Shown here piece after piece: positions 6,344-13,387 of a DNA stretch of 18,391 nucleotides. The DNA is from CAZOOK01 sp964581385 (GTDB lineage: Bacteria; Pseudomonadota; Gammaproteobacteria; Nevskiales; Nevskiaceae). The translations under genes were made by a program, and so were the position numbers. The stretch is from positions 1-18,391 of the forward strand of contig CAZOOK010000059.1 of assembly GCA_964581385.1 (NCBI GenBank), read 5' to 3'. How positions within the stretch are numbered: the first letter of the stretch is position 1; every line of letters begins with the position of its first letter. The notes beneath the pieces were generated by a model. That model saw only the letters and a program-made list of their open reading frames with translations. It was not told the origin of the DNA and did not search any database.

Positions 6344-6721
6344 ATGTTGTGCGACCTTTGCGCCGAGTTCGACGAGGAGAGCCGCGCGTGGTCGGTGATC
6401 GGATCCGTCGCTCGCTGCGTCGTGACGCCGACCATCCGCGAATGGTTCGTGCGCTATCCGCGAACCGTCGTCACGTTGATGGTGGTTGACGCGTGTTCGT
6501 TGTTCTTTTTCACGTTGTTGCCCGACAAGCCTTTCGCCAATCATACATGGAACAAGTTCGTCGTCGCGGGGAACATCGCGTTTTTGTTTCTCTTCATGGT
6601 CGTGCACGTCGATCGGTTCAACAGACGCGCGACGCACTGGCGCGACCGCGCCAAACAGTCTGAGAGCGCGCACAGCCGCGCCCGGACGGACCTCGCGCAT
6701 GCGGGCGCGGTGCGGTGGTAG
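6344..6721 (+). CDS. Two-helix membrane protein with charged tail
   Basis: The 125-residue orphan has an N-terminal segment with two Cys (MLCDLCAEFDEESRAW), hydrophobic helices at about 41-59 (TVVTLMVVDACSLFFFTLL) and 72-89 (FVVAGNIAFLFLFMVVHV), and a short PDKPFANHTWNK loop. It then has DRFNRRATHWRDRAKQ and a charged tail. The loop and the post-helix RRAT motif parallel the protein at 3903, so the two may be divergent paralogues. It is divergent from the DUF7448-like gene and followed after 37 bases by another small membrane gene. No enzymatic motif is seen. Confidence 0.65.
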   Translation: MLCDLCAEFDEESRAWSVIGSVARCVVTPTIREWFVRYPRTVVTLMVVDACSLFFFTLLPDKPFANHTWNKFVVAGNIAFLFLFMVVHVDRFNRRATHWRDRAKQSESAHSRARTDLAHAGAVRW

Positions 6722-6758
6722 CGCTGCGCCGAGGCACACGTCAATTTGACAAACGATC

Positions 6759-7073
6759 ATGTTCGAGCGCGTCGCGCTCGGTGTTCTCCTTTTTGCCGGT
6801 TACAACCACGTTCTCTGGCGCGTCCAGGTTCCGCCCGCTCAAGACGACGAGTTCGCACGCCGCGCACGCGAGCGACGCGCGCGTGTTCCGTCGTTGCGCG
6901 TGCTCGACGCGCTCGGTGTGTTGCCGCTCGACTCGATGCACTACGGTCGTCCTCCCAAGTGGCCCGAGGGCGCGTTTGAAGTGCTGGCGGTGCCGTGGGC
7001 AGCGACGCTGCTTCCGTTCACCGTCGCACTCAGCGTCGCGCTCGACCCGCGCGTGCGACGTGACGACGAGTAA
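6759..7073 (+). CDS. Small membrane-associated protein
   Basis: The 104-residue orphan begins with a hydrophobic segment right after the start (MFERVALGVLLFAGYNHVLW), which could be a signal anchor. An Arg-rich amphipathic region (EFARRARERRARVPSLRVLD) and a second hydrophobic segment at about 72-95 (GAFEVLAVPWAATLLPFTVA) follow, ending in a charged tail (RVRRDDE). The leader CAATTTGACAAACGATC contains an AATT core 16 bases before the ATG. It lies 19 bases upstream of the thymidylate kinase gene in the same direction. Function unknown. Confidence 0.6.
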   Translation: MFERVALGVLLFAGYNHVLWRVQVPPAQDDEFARRARERRARVPSLRVLDALGVLPLDSMHYGRPPKWPEGAFEVLAVPWAATLLPFTVALSVALDPRVRRDDE

Positions 7074-7092
7074 GACAACACACTCGAATACC

Positions 7093-8061
7093 ATGAGCGA
7101 CGCATCCTCGCAAACGCGCGGCAGTGATCGCGGCCGTCTCGTGGTGGTCGAAGGGTGCGACTGCGCCGGAAAGACGACGCTCGCAAAGTGGCTCGCGAGC
7201 GAGCACAAGTTCGTGTACGTCAAGCGCCCCGAGCGTTCGGCCGAACTCTCGCGCACCGGGCCGCTCCTGAACGCGTTCATCCGCGGCGAACAGAGATTCA
7301 GCTGCAACGAACGAGACAACGAGCGCGCCGCGCAGTGCGTGTTCGCCGCGAACAACCACGAAGGCGCCGAGGAGATCCGCGCCCATTTGCTCGCGGGCAC
7401 CGACGTCGTCATGGACCGCTACGTCGACAGCGGCGTCGTGTACCACGCGCAGGCCACCTGCGACGCGTCTCTCGGCGAGACGAGCGCGTTCATCGAGGCG
7501 CTCAACCACGGCATGCCGCGCCCCGACCTCGTGCTGTTCTTGCGCGTCGATTCGGAGACCGTCCAGCAACGACTGCGCGAACGCGGCGGGCCGGTCGAGC
7601 GCAACGACGACGTCGCGATCCAAAAGGCCGTCGCTCAAGGGTTCGAGCTGCGCTTTGTGAATCGCATCGGCACCGACGTCGTCGTGATCGACGCGGCTCT
7701 GCCGGCCGCCGACGTCGCGGCCGAGGCCATCCGTCGCATCAACGACACGATCGCGCGACCGCACACCAAGGCGTTGCGAACGTACCGCGCGTTCAAGATG
7801 CCGCGGTCGTGCGCGTTTGCCGCGGCGCTCGTTTTGTCGGTTTTGGTCGAGACTCTCGCGCGTCTCGCGCACGGGATGTTTTTGCTCATCGTGTTTCTCT
7901 GGGTGGAACCGCTCGTGTGGACAGCGCGAGGCGCGTGGAACATGGCCAAACAAGTTTGGACGGACACCGAAACAGCCATAAGCGACATTCTCGCGAACGC
8001 GGCGATGATGGCGCAGTTCTTCAACGACCTCGCGCGCCACCGCGTCCCGCATCAAGAGTAG
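7093..8061 (+). CDS. Thymidylate kinase fused to a C-terminal membrane domain
   Basis: Residues 1-220 are a thymidylate kinase (dTMP + ATP to dTDP + ADP). They show a P-loop EGCDCAGKTT (20-29), HEGAEEIRAHLLAG (89-102), the signature VVMDRYVDSGVVYHAQ (105-120; DRY at 108-110), a PDLVLFLRVD strand (144-153) and a lid-like RERGGPVERND (162-172). The P-loop has Cys where many TMPKs have Gly. A further 100 residues follow in the same open frame, with hydrophobic stretches at about 239-256 and 262-277 (HGMFLLIVFLWVEPLVW) and an amphipathic tail. Typical TMPKs are about 200-215 residues and soluble, so this is a fusion that would tether dTDP synthesis to a membrane. The start follows ACAACACACTCGAATACC. 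A lost stop between two genes is less likely, since no leader precedes the internal ATG at 7798. Confidence 0.88.
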   Translation: MSDASSQTRGSDRGRLVVVEGCDCAGKTTLAKWLASEHKFVYVKRPERSAELSRTGPLLNAFIRGEQRFSCNERDNERAAQCVFAANNHEGAEEIRAHLLAGTDVVMDRYVDSGVVYHAQATCDASLGETSAFIEALNHGMPRPDLVLFLRVDSETVQQRLRERGGPVERNDDVAIQKAVAQGFELRFVNRIGTDVVVIDAALPAADVAAEAIRRINDTIARPHTKALRTYRAFKMPRSCAFAAALVLSVLVETLARLAHGMFLLIVFLWVEPLVWTARGAWNMAKQVWTDTETAISDILANAAMMAQFFNDLARHRVPHQE

Positions 8062-8159
8062 AGTGGATCGGAGTGAGAGTCGAAGTTCGTTCATCACACA
8101 CGCGCTCACACCTCGGCGGCCCATTCCTCAGAAGAAGCCGGAACGGGAGGAGGATGGTG

Positions 8160-8501
8160 TCAAATCGCCTCGAGGCGATCCCAGCGTTGGCCGTTCGCGT
8201 TCAAAACCGTCGCGCCACGGCTTTGCAAATTGGCGAGTTCCACGTCCGTCAGCTTCACGTTCTCGTCCGTTCGAAGTGAGTGCGAGACCTTGAACACCAT
8301 TTTGTGAGCCATCGTTTTATCGGTGTTGAGCTTCAGCATGTGCTCGACAATGATGCACGGCGGGCTGAACGGAGTCCCAGTCCACGGCACGACACGCCCG
8401 CTGAATCCATCTGCCGGAATTCCGATGCGCCCGGTCAACCTTTTGATGCCGGTGGTACTTGTGATGTGCGAGAATTTGCCGTCGCTTTTGTCGTACACCA
8501 T
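8160..8501 (-). CDS. Hypothetical protein, 5' end uncertain
   Basis: The protein of about 113 residues looks beta-rich and soluble (MVYDKSDGKFSHITSTTGIK; GRIGIPADGFSGRVVPWTG; CIIVEHMLKLNTDKTMAHKM; NVKLTDVELANLQSRGATVL). Codon third positions are G/C-rich as in neighbours. No family is recognised. The first in-frame ATG is at 8501, but the reading frame is open upstream to about 8594. A typical leader element, AATTCAACG, lies about 90 bases before 8501 instead of the usual 12-30. The true start may therefore be further upstream at a non-ATG codon, or the 5' end may be damaged. It converges with the thymidylate kinase gene (98 bases). Confidence 0.6.
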   Translation of the reverse strand: MVYDKSDGKFSHITSTTGIKRLTGRIGIPADGFSGRVVPWTGTPFSPPCIIVEHMLKLNTDKTMAHKMVFKVSHSLRTDENVKLTDVELANLQSRGATVLNANGQRWDRLEAI

Positions 8502-8679
8502 CCACAAGGCCGACGACGCCAACGTCGTGAGCGACGTCGAGAGCGAGCGGCGCCGAAAAGCCGCGTGGAATGCCGTTCGTTTGAATCGTTGAATTCACAC
8601 CGCTTCTCATCGGCGAACGCGAACCGTCGAGTCTTTCTGCTCTCACTCTCTCGCAAGCCCGTCCCGGTCGAGGACACCA
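8502..8679. promoter_or_regulatory. Divergent intergenic region with AATTC element
   Basis: This 178-base stretch separates the minus gene (8501) from the TAZ-like gene (8680). It contains GAATTC at 8591-8596. On the minus strand this reads TGTGAATTCAACG, matching other leaders. Close to the plus ATG is CCCGTCCCGGTCGAGGACAC, resembling the coding sequence of N-terminal PVPV segments elsewhere in the window. A plus frame ending at 8592 (ADDANVVSDVESERRRKAAW) looks protein-like but lacks a credible start. Confidence 0.3.
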
Positions 8680-9471
8680 ATGAGCAAACGCGCGCGCGCC
8701 GATGTGGTCGACGACGTCGACGTCGACGTCGACGACGAGCACGCTCTGCCGCAAAGCGTGCTCGACGACACGCTCGCGGCCGTCGCCGCCATGCCAGTCG
8801 CACCGGCGCCGGCGTCTCACGTCGAAAGTGAGAGCGAGGGCGACGACGACGTCGACGGCGACGACGTGAGCGGGTCCGACGACGACGATGTCGATGTCGA
8901 GACGGAGCTCAGGTCGAGCGAGGCCCCGGCGCGCGGCGAAATGGCCGGCATGCTCTTGCGCGCGTCGTTCTCGAGGTACCGCTTCTCGCCGTGGCCTCCG
9001 ACGGGCGAGGAGGTCGTGGCTCGTCTCCACCACATGCTCAAGTGCAAGAACGACGCGTGCGTCACGCTCAAATGCCGCCACGCGCGCGTTGTGCGCGCGC
9101 ACTTTCGCAAGAACGGGTGCGACAAAGTTCGGTGCCCCGACTGCATCTTCGTGCGCGCCGCGCTCGTGCGCGGCTCGCCGCTCATGGAGGAGAGCGCGCT
9201 GAACAAGTGCTGCGATGTGGTCGGCAGGATGCAACAGCTCGAGTCGTTGTTCCGCCAAACGACGCGCGAGCTCGCGTTCGACCCGCTCAACGACGAGCTC
9301 AAAATCGCGCGCGACGATCTGGCCGGGGCGATTGGCGCGCTCGACCGGAGCTTTGAGAAAGCGTACTGCGACATCAACAGTGTGTACCGCATCGAGTTCA
9401 TGCGCCGCGAAGCCGTGCTCGCGGCCAGGCGCAAAAAGGCCAAGACCGAGACAGAGGCTGTGGCGGAGTAA
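8680..9471 (+). CDS. TAZ-type zinc-finger protein with acidic N-terminus
   Basis: The 263-residue protein starts with a basic MSKRARAD and a long Asp/Glu/Ser region (residues 8-80), then a cysteine-rich module at 116-160. Its ligands H118, C122, C127 and C132 have the H-x3-C-x4-C-x4-C spacing of a CBP/p300 TAZ finger. A second set, H141, C147, C152 and C155 (ending CPDC), resembles the next TAZ zinc site. The C-terminus is helical, with a basic end (LAARRKKAKTETEAVAE). TAZ domains bind transactivation domains and scaffold transcription complexes, so a role in viral or host transcription is inferred; the acidic N-terminus could itself be an activation region. It lies 45 bases upstream of the SNF2 helicase on the same strand. 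A C4HC3-like or unrelated zinc ribbon is the alternative. Confidence 0.7.
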   Translation: MSKRARADVVDDVDVDVDDEHALPQSVLDDTLAAVAAMPVAPAPASHVESESEGDDDVDGDDVSGSDDDDVDVETELRSSEAPARGEMAGMLLRASFSRYRFSPWPPTGEEVVARLHHMLKCKNDACVTLKCRHARVVRAHFRKNGCDKVRCPDCIFVRAALVRGSPLMEESALNKCCDVVGRMQQLESLFRQTTRELAFDPLNDELKIARDDLAGAIGALDRSFEKAYCDINSVYRIEFMRREAVLAARRKKAKTETEAVAE

Positions 9472-9516
9472 GCGTATCTTCGTGTGAGAGCGCACAATTG
9501 AAAAGAAAAGAACGGA

Positions 9517-11865
9517 ATGGACTCGATCAACCGACAAGCGTTTCACGACGCCCTGCGCCGATTCGTCCCGGACGAGGCCTCGTCGATCATCGCGGTCGAC
9601 CCCGATGTTCGACGACGTCTCGTCAACGCCGACACCGGCGTCGTGCGTCTGAAGCTCCGAACATCTGGCTCCGGCTCCAGTCCCGACGACGAGAGTCTGC
9701 GCCGTCTCGCCGACGACATCCTCGTCGTGTTGAATCAGAACCAGTTCGGCGATCAGAGCGCGACGCGTGTCGAGTGGGTTCGGCCGGACGAGACCATCGC
9801 GCAGGTGCTCGCGCGGCGCAAGGCCGAGTCTCTGAAACGCAAGGCAGAAGGGTTGCGCGCGGCCGAGGCCGCACGCGTGGCCGAGCGCGACAAGGCGCGG
9901 TTGCGCGCGCTCGACGACGTCAAAGAACGCGTCGGCGAGGACGCGCTCAACAACATTCCGCCCGCCGTTCTCTCGACGCTCAAGACGTACCAGCTCGAGA
10001 CGTTTGTGCGTTGGCGCGCCGCCAACTACAAGCTCATGGTGGCCGACGAGCCCGGAATGGGAAAGACGCGCACGGCCGTCACGTGCATCGCGGCGCTCGG
10101 CGTCGGGCACGGCCAAACGCGCCTCGCGCTCGTCGTGTGTCCTTTGGCCGCCCTCAAGGCGTGGCGCGAGGAGTCCGAGCTCGCTGGGTTTGTGTTCCGC
10201 CACATCACGAACCAAAACGTCGCGCGAGACGTTGCCGCGCACAGCATCAGGGCAAACAAGGACACCAACAAGCGCACGGTGTGCGTCGTGACGTACGGGT
10301 CGGCCGTCAAGGAGGACCAGGTGTTGTTCACGCTGTTGCGCGAGACGCAATGGGACGTCGCCGTCGCGGATGAGAGCCACATGCTCATGGAAACCGACAC
10401 GTTGCGCGTTGGGTCTCTCGTTGGTACTACGAGCAGCCCTGGCGTGCTTCGGCTCGTTCCGAAACTCATCTTGACGACGGGCACGCCGATGCGCGAGCGT
10501 CCGCGCGAAATGTGGGTGCAGTTCTCGCTCCTGATCAACGGGTTCATGTCGTACGAAGACTACGTGACGCGCTTCTGCGACGGAAAGACCGCGGGCGGGA
10601 TGATCGACTCGCGCGGGAGCTCGAACGAGGCCGAGCTCAACTCGATTCTCAAGAGGGTGTGCGTGCGGCGCACAAAGGTCGACGTGCTCGACCTTCCGCC
10701 CAAGAAGCGCACGCTCACCGAGATCAAGCTTCCGTTGACCGAGCCAGAGGTCAAGGAGTGGACCGACGCGTTCAAGGAGCTGCAAGTTGCGAAGCAAAAG
10801 TTCGCGGCCGCCGCCGCGGCTCCTGGCCCAGCGTACCAGACCGCGTTGCACCGCTTGCAGCACGCGAAAGGTCAAGAGTGGGTCAAGAGCGGGACGGCCA
10901 AAATGTGCCGCGCGGCGCGGCGCTCGTTGCTCGCGCGCGTTCCCGCCAACCCGAGCGACAAGGTCATTTTCTTCGTGCAGCACCTGAACGTGGCGACGTG
11001 GATGCAACGCGTGCTGACCGAGAATGGGCATCACCCCGTGCGCATCGACGGCGGGACGAACCCATCTGAGCGCGCGCGAATCGTGAGCGCGATCGCCGAC
11101 CCGGGCAACACGAGCGTGCGCATCGGCGTGTTCTCGCTCAAGGCGTGCGGCGTCGCGGCGACGTGTTCACCTGGCGTGACGAGCGTCGTGTTCTGGGAGG
11201 TGCCGTGGTTGCTCGGCGACGTCGAACAAGGCGAGGACCGCGTGCACCGCATGAACACGACGCGCGAGATCAGCATCGAGTTCGTGTGCTTGTCTGGCTC
11301 TTCGGACATTGAAATCGCGCGCGAGTACGAAGAGACGCGGCTCAAGAAGAGCGAGGTGCTGAGCTTCGGGCCCCCTCCGCCGTCGGACGCGTTCTACTCG
11401 CGCGAGCAAGAAGAGGTCGTGACGATCGTCGACTCCAAGTCGAGTCGCACCGTCACCGAGCTCGACCTCGGGACGATCAAGGTCGGGCGCGGCAAGGCCG
11501 CGTCGATTCCCGCCATCGACCCCGCGCCGCTTGCGGTGATGCCCGCGGCGCTCCGGCGCGCACAGGCGAGACCTGGCCCGTCGAGCGCTGCGCCAGCGCC
11601 TGCGCTTCCGCCTCGCACGCGTTTGCCGCACGCGCCACCTGTACTTGGACCGCTCACAACGCTCGGGTCACGCCCGGCCGCATCTCCGCCACGACCAGCA
11701 CCAGCGCTCGCAGCGGCAGCAGCGGCGGCGGCCGCTGCTGTTGCGAGCTGGCAACCACCTGCGTGGTTGGGCGCCGACGCACGCGCATCCGCGTACGGAG
11801 TGCGGCCGCTCGGACAGACGATCGATTTGACCGGAGGAAGCGAGAGCGAGAGCGAGAGTGAATAA
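9517..11865 (+). CDS. SNF2-family (SMARCAL1/ZRANB3-like) helicase with SIM-like tail
   Basis: The 782-residue protein is an SF2 translocase. The N-terminal 150 residues include a charged helix (about 100-140). Motif I is DEPGMGKT (177-184), motif II is DESH (285-288) and motif III is LTTGTPMRER (319-328). The second RecA-like lobe has KVIFFVQHLNVATWMQ (482-497), the VRIDGGTNPSERARI region (508-522), GVFSLKACGVAAT (537-549) and the arginine-finger block QGEDRVHRMN (571-580). The short insert and lobe-2 sequence resemble SMARCAL1-type annealing helicases, which remodel forks or chromatin. Residues 625-782 are disordered, Pro/Ala-rich with a nine-plus Ala run, and end in TIDLTGGSESESESE, a SUMO-interaction-like motif; VVTIVDS (634-640) may be another. 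The leader ACAATTGAAAAGAAAAGAAC precedes the start. Confidence 0.92.
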   Translation: MDSINRQAFHDALRRFVPDEASSIIAVDPDVRRRLVNADTGVVRLKLRTSGSGSSPDDESLRRLADDILVVLNQNQFGDQSATRVEWVRPDETIAQVLARRKAESLKRKAEGLRAAEAARVAERDKARLRALDDVKERVGEDALNNIPPAVLSTLKTYQLETFVRWRAANYKLMVADEPGMGKTRTAVTCIAALGVGHGQTRLALVVCPLAALKAWREESELAGFVFRHITNQNVARDVAAHSIRANKDTNKRTVCVVTYGSAVKEDQVLFTLLRETQWDVAVADESHMLMETDTLRVGSLVGTTSSPGVLRLVPKLILTTGTPMRERPREMWVQFSLLINGFMSYEDYVTRFCDGKTAGGMIDSRGSSNEAELNSILKRVCVRRTKVDVLDLPPKKRTLTEIKLPLTEPEVKEWTDAFKELQVAKQKFAAAAAAPGPAYQTALHRLQHAKGQEWVKSGTAKMCRAARRSLLARVPANPSDKVIFFVQHLNVATWMQRVLTENGHHPVRIDGGTNPSERARIVSAIADPGNTSVRIGVFSLKACGVAATCSPGVTSVVFWEVPWLLGDVEQGEDRVHRMNTTREISIEFVCLSGSSDIEIAREYEETRLKKSEVLSFGPPPPSDAFYSREQEEVVTIVDSKSSRTVTELDLGTIKVGRGKAASIPAIDPAPLAVMPAALRRAQARPGPSSAAPAPALPPRTRLPHAPPVLGPLTTLGSRPAASPPRPAPALAAAAAAAAAAVASWQPPAWLGADARASAYGVRPLGQTIDLTGGSESESESE

Positions 11866-11866
11866 T

Positions 11867-11904
11867 CACACTTTAATTCTGTCGGAGACACACATTGATC
11901 CAAT
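11867..11904 (+). repeat. Leader repeat, copy A
   Basis: CACACTTTAATTCTGTCGGA followed by GACACACATTGATCCA is nearly identical to copy B at 12250-12283, differing by a C/T change, one extra CA and the final bases. Each copy sits immediately before a small gene, so this is probably a duplicated promoter and 5' untranslated region. Copy A ends in AATCTG where copy B has GATG. Confidence 0.75.
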
Positions 11905-12210
11905 CTGACGGACGTCACCGCGACTGCGCCAACGTTGAAAAGCGAGGTAGCCGAGAACTTTTTGCAGACGGAGGAAGGAGCACGTGCCTTTGCACGCGCG
12001 ATTCGGCAAGAAGAGTTGCTCAAGGAGATGGCGGCTGCTCTCGCACGCAAGGACGGTGTGGAGCCGAGGGTCGAACATCTCCTCTCTGCTCTGAACGCCA
12101 TGGCCGACGCGATCGACAGAGCACGCGACGAACACGCCGCGACGACGCAGACGGACGACGAGACGGAGAGCGTGCCCACGGGTGTTGCGTCGGAGGACGT
12201 TGATGATTGA
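11905..12210 (+). CDS. Small acidic hypothetical protein with apparent CTG start
   Basis: Reading from CTG at 11905 gives a protein of about 101 residues: MTDVTATAPTLKSEVAEN, a helical core (GARAFARAIRQEELLKEMAA; VEHLLSALNAMADAIDRARD) and an acidic tail (TDDETESVPTGVASEDVDD). No in-frame ATG lies between the upstream stop at 11896 and residue 42 (ATG at 12028). By alignment with the duplicated leader at 12250, the ATG should fall where AATCTG now stands; removing the two bases CT restores AATGACGG, in frame. Either CTG initiates, or the gene has lost its start, or there is a sequencing error. TTG at 11935 is another alternative. Not a paralogue of the 12284 product as far as I can see. No function recognised. 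Confidence 0.5.
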   Translation: MTDVTATAPTLKSEVAENFLQTEEGARAFARAIRQEELLKEMAAALARKDGVEPRVEHLLSALNAMADAIDRARDEHAATTQTDDETESVPTGVASEDVDD

Positions 12211-12249
12211 ATTCGTTCTCGTCGCGCGCTCAAACGCAAATTACATAAA

Positions 12250-12283
12250 CACACTTTAATTCTGTTGGAGACACATTGATCCG
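12250..12283 (+). repeat. Leader repeat, copy B
   Basis: CACACTTTAATTCTGTTGGA followed by GACACATTGATCCG directly precedes the ATG at 12284 and matches copy A at 11867. It contains the AT-rich TTTAATT core seen, in shorter form, in other leaders. Confidence 0.75.
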
Positions 12284-12670
12284 ATGGAGGCTGCAGCTGC
12301 ATCCGAATCAGTCGCTGATGCAGTCGGTTCAGAACAGATTCGGATGCTCCCTGAAATGCCACCACCGCCCGAGATGACGTCGTTCCAAGATGTCACAGCC
12401 TATCTCAACGTCGTTCGCGATCACCTGAACGAGATGAGCAAGAGCCTCGGCGCGATGCGCAAGATCGACACGAACGTTGGTGTGAAAGAGAGCCTGAGCT
12501 TTGCGTACAACGGGTACGACAACGGTGTGCGCGTGACGTTTTTCACGCGACACGAGATGCCCGACGACATCAACAAGAGGTGGAAAGCGGCCAATTACGA
12601 CGTGTCTCGCGACGTCACGCTTCGCATGTGGTTCGAGACGAACAAGCCGCACGCACCTCAACCGTGCTGA
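12284..12670 (+). CDS. Hypothetical soluble protein
   Basis: The 128-residue orphan begins with an Ala/Ser-rich leader (MEAAAASESVADAVGSEQIR) and a Pro/Met stretch (MLPEMPPPPEM). A helical segment (VTAYLNVVRDHLNEMSKSLG) is followed by a beta-rich part with aromatic residues (LSFAYNGYDNGVRVTFFTRH; DVTLRMWFETNKP). The VADAV.S string in the leader also occurs near the N-terminus of the NADAR protein and of the 13706 protein. The start is fixed by the duplicated leader. No membrane helix or catalytic motif is seen. It ends 86 bases from the convergent minus-strand gene. Confidence 0.7.
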   Translation: MEAAAASESVADAVGSEQIRMLPEMPPPPEMTSFQDVTAYLNVVRDHLNEMSKSLGAMRKIDTNVGVKESLSFAYNGYDNGVRVTFFTRHEMPDDINKRWKAANYDVSRDVTLRMWFETNKPHAPQPC

Positions 12671-12756
12671 ACTGGTGGTGGTGACGGTGTGCCGAGACGA
12701 TTCAAATCGCACGAGCTCACTCTGCGTCGTCCGCGTGTCACGTGCGCTCCTCACCG

Positions 12757-13020
12757 TCAAGCCTTTACGAGCATAGGCTGCCGCGACGGTCGGACCACGC
12801 CGCCGTTGGTCGTCGTCTTTGGTTCAGGAGCGCTCATGTCCAACACGCGTTTTGGCGCGGGGGTAGGTGCAGCCGCGAGCGGGTCGTTGACGAAATCGTG
12901 AGGATCGGCCGCGTTCTCACACTGGCCGGGGAACGGGCTCGGTGTGCACGGCTCGGCGTTGACGATACCGAGTCGACCAAGCACAACAACGATGAGAACG
13001 AGAACAAAAACGACGAACAT
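12757..13020 (-). CDS. Small secreted or single-anchor membrane protein
   Basis: The 87-residue protein opens with an extremely hydrophobic segment (MFVVFVLVLIVVVLGRLGIV), then NAEPCTPSPFPGQCENAADP with two cysteines that could pair. A disordered Pro/Thr-rich tail follows (AAAPTPAPKRVLDMSAPEPK). It looks like a signal peptide cut near residue 22 or an N-terminal anchor with an exterior tail. The chosen ATG at 13020 follows a run of ACG triplets; ACACAACGCAATCGCGCG lies farther upstream, overlapping the end of the neighbouring gene. Longer in-frame starts are Arg-rich antisense sequence. It is the last of three same-strand small genes (13630 to 12757) with 11-14 base gaps, possibly co-transcribed. 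Confidence 0.6.
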   Translation of the reverse strand: MFVVFVLVLIVVVLGRLGIVNAEPCTPSPFPGQCENAADPHDFVNDPLAAAPTPAPKRVLDMSAPEPKTTTNGGVVRPSRQPMLVKA

Positions 13021-13034
13021 CGTCGTCGTCGTCG

Positions 13035-13376
13035 TCAATGCGGGCGCGCGATTGCGTTGTGTCGAATCATGTCGGCAACCTCCAACTTGATCGCGCGTGC
13101 AACGTCGTTGTTCGCGTCGACGACGAGGTGCGCCGTCTTCGTCTCCGTGGTGTCGTCGCTCTTCACGAACGACACACTCAGCGGTGTCCGTTCGTCGCTC
13201 GCAGCAACGCTCGCGACATCCACGTAGAACACGCACGTTTCGACGAATGAGACACCAAACCACGCGTACAAATACACGCCTCGTCTCTTTGTGACGACGG
13301 TCGTCGTGCACTGCGACGCATCAGGTTCTTTGGTTCCAGCGCACACGCACACCTTAAACGTCACCTCGTCCTCCAT
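13035..13376 (-). CDS. Hypothetical beta-rich protein
   Basis: The 113-residue orphan alternates short hydrophobic strands (VTFKVCVCAG; TTTVVTKRRGVYLYAWFGVS; FVETCVFYVDVASVA; RTPLSVSFVKSDD; KTAHLVVDANND). The pattern suggests a small beta-sandwich. It ends in a helix with RHNAIARPH. Four cysteines (C10, C12, C23, C48) could form disulphides or bind metal. The internal ATG at 13376 is preferred to in-frame starts upstream, because those overlap the preceding gene in another frame. The gene has no membrane helix. Function unknown. Confidence 0.65.
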   Translation of the reverse strand: MEDEVTFKVCVCAGTKEPDASQCTTTVVTKRRGVYLYAWFGVSFVETCVFYVDVASVAASDERTPLSVSFVKSDDTTETKTAHLVVDANNDVARAIKLEVADMIRHNAIARPH

Positions 13377-13387
13377 TTGACGTGTGC

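Noticed and set aside
7030..8124. Minus-strand 364-codon frame opposite the thymidylate kinase
   Set aside because: Low-quality Arg-rich translation, while the plus strand holds canonical TMPK motifs.
8323..8592. Plus-strand small gene ending at 8592
   Set aside because: The C-terminal part looks coding, but no credible start or leader exists and most of it is antisense to the better minus-strand protein.
8317..11034. Uninterrupted 905-codon minus-strand frame opposite the TAZ-like and SNF2 genes
   Set aside because: The translation is Arg/His/Val/Leu-rich with no motif, typical of antisense frames in GC-rich DNA. The plus strand has clear domains.
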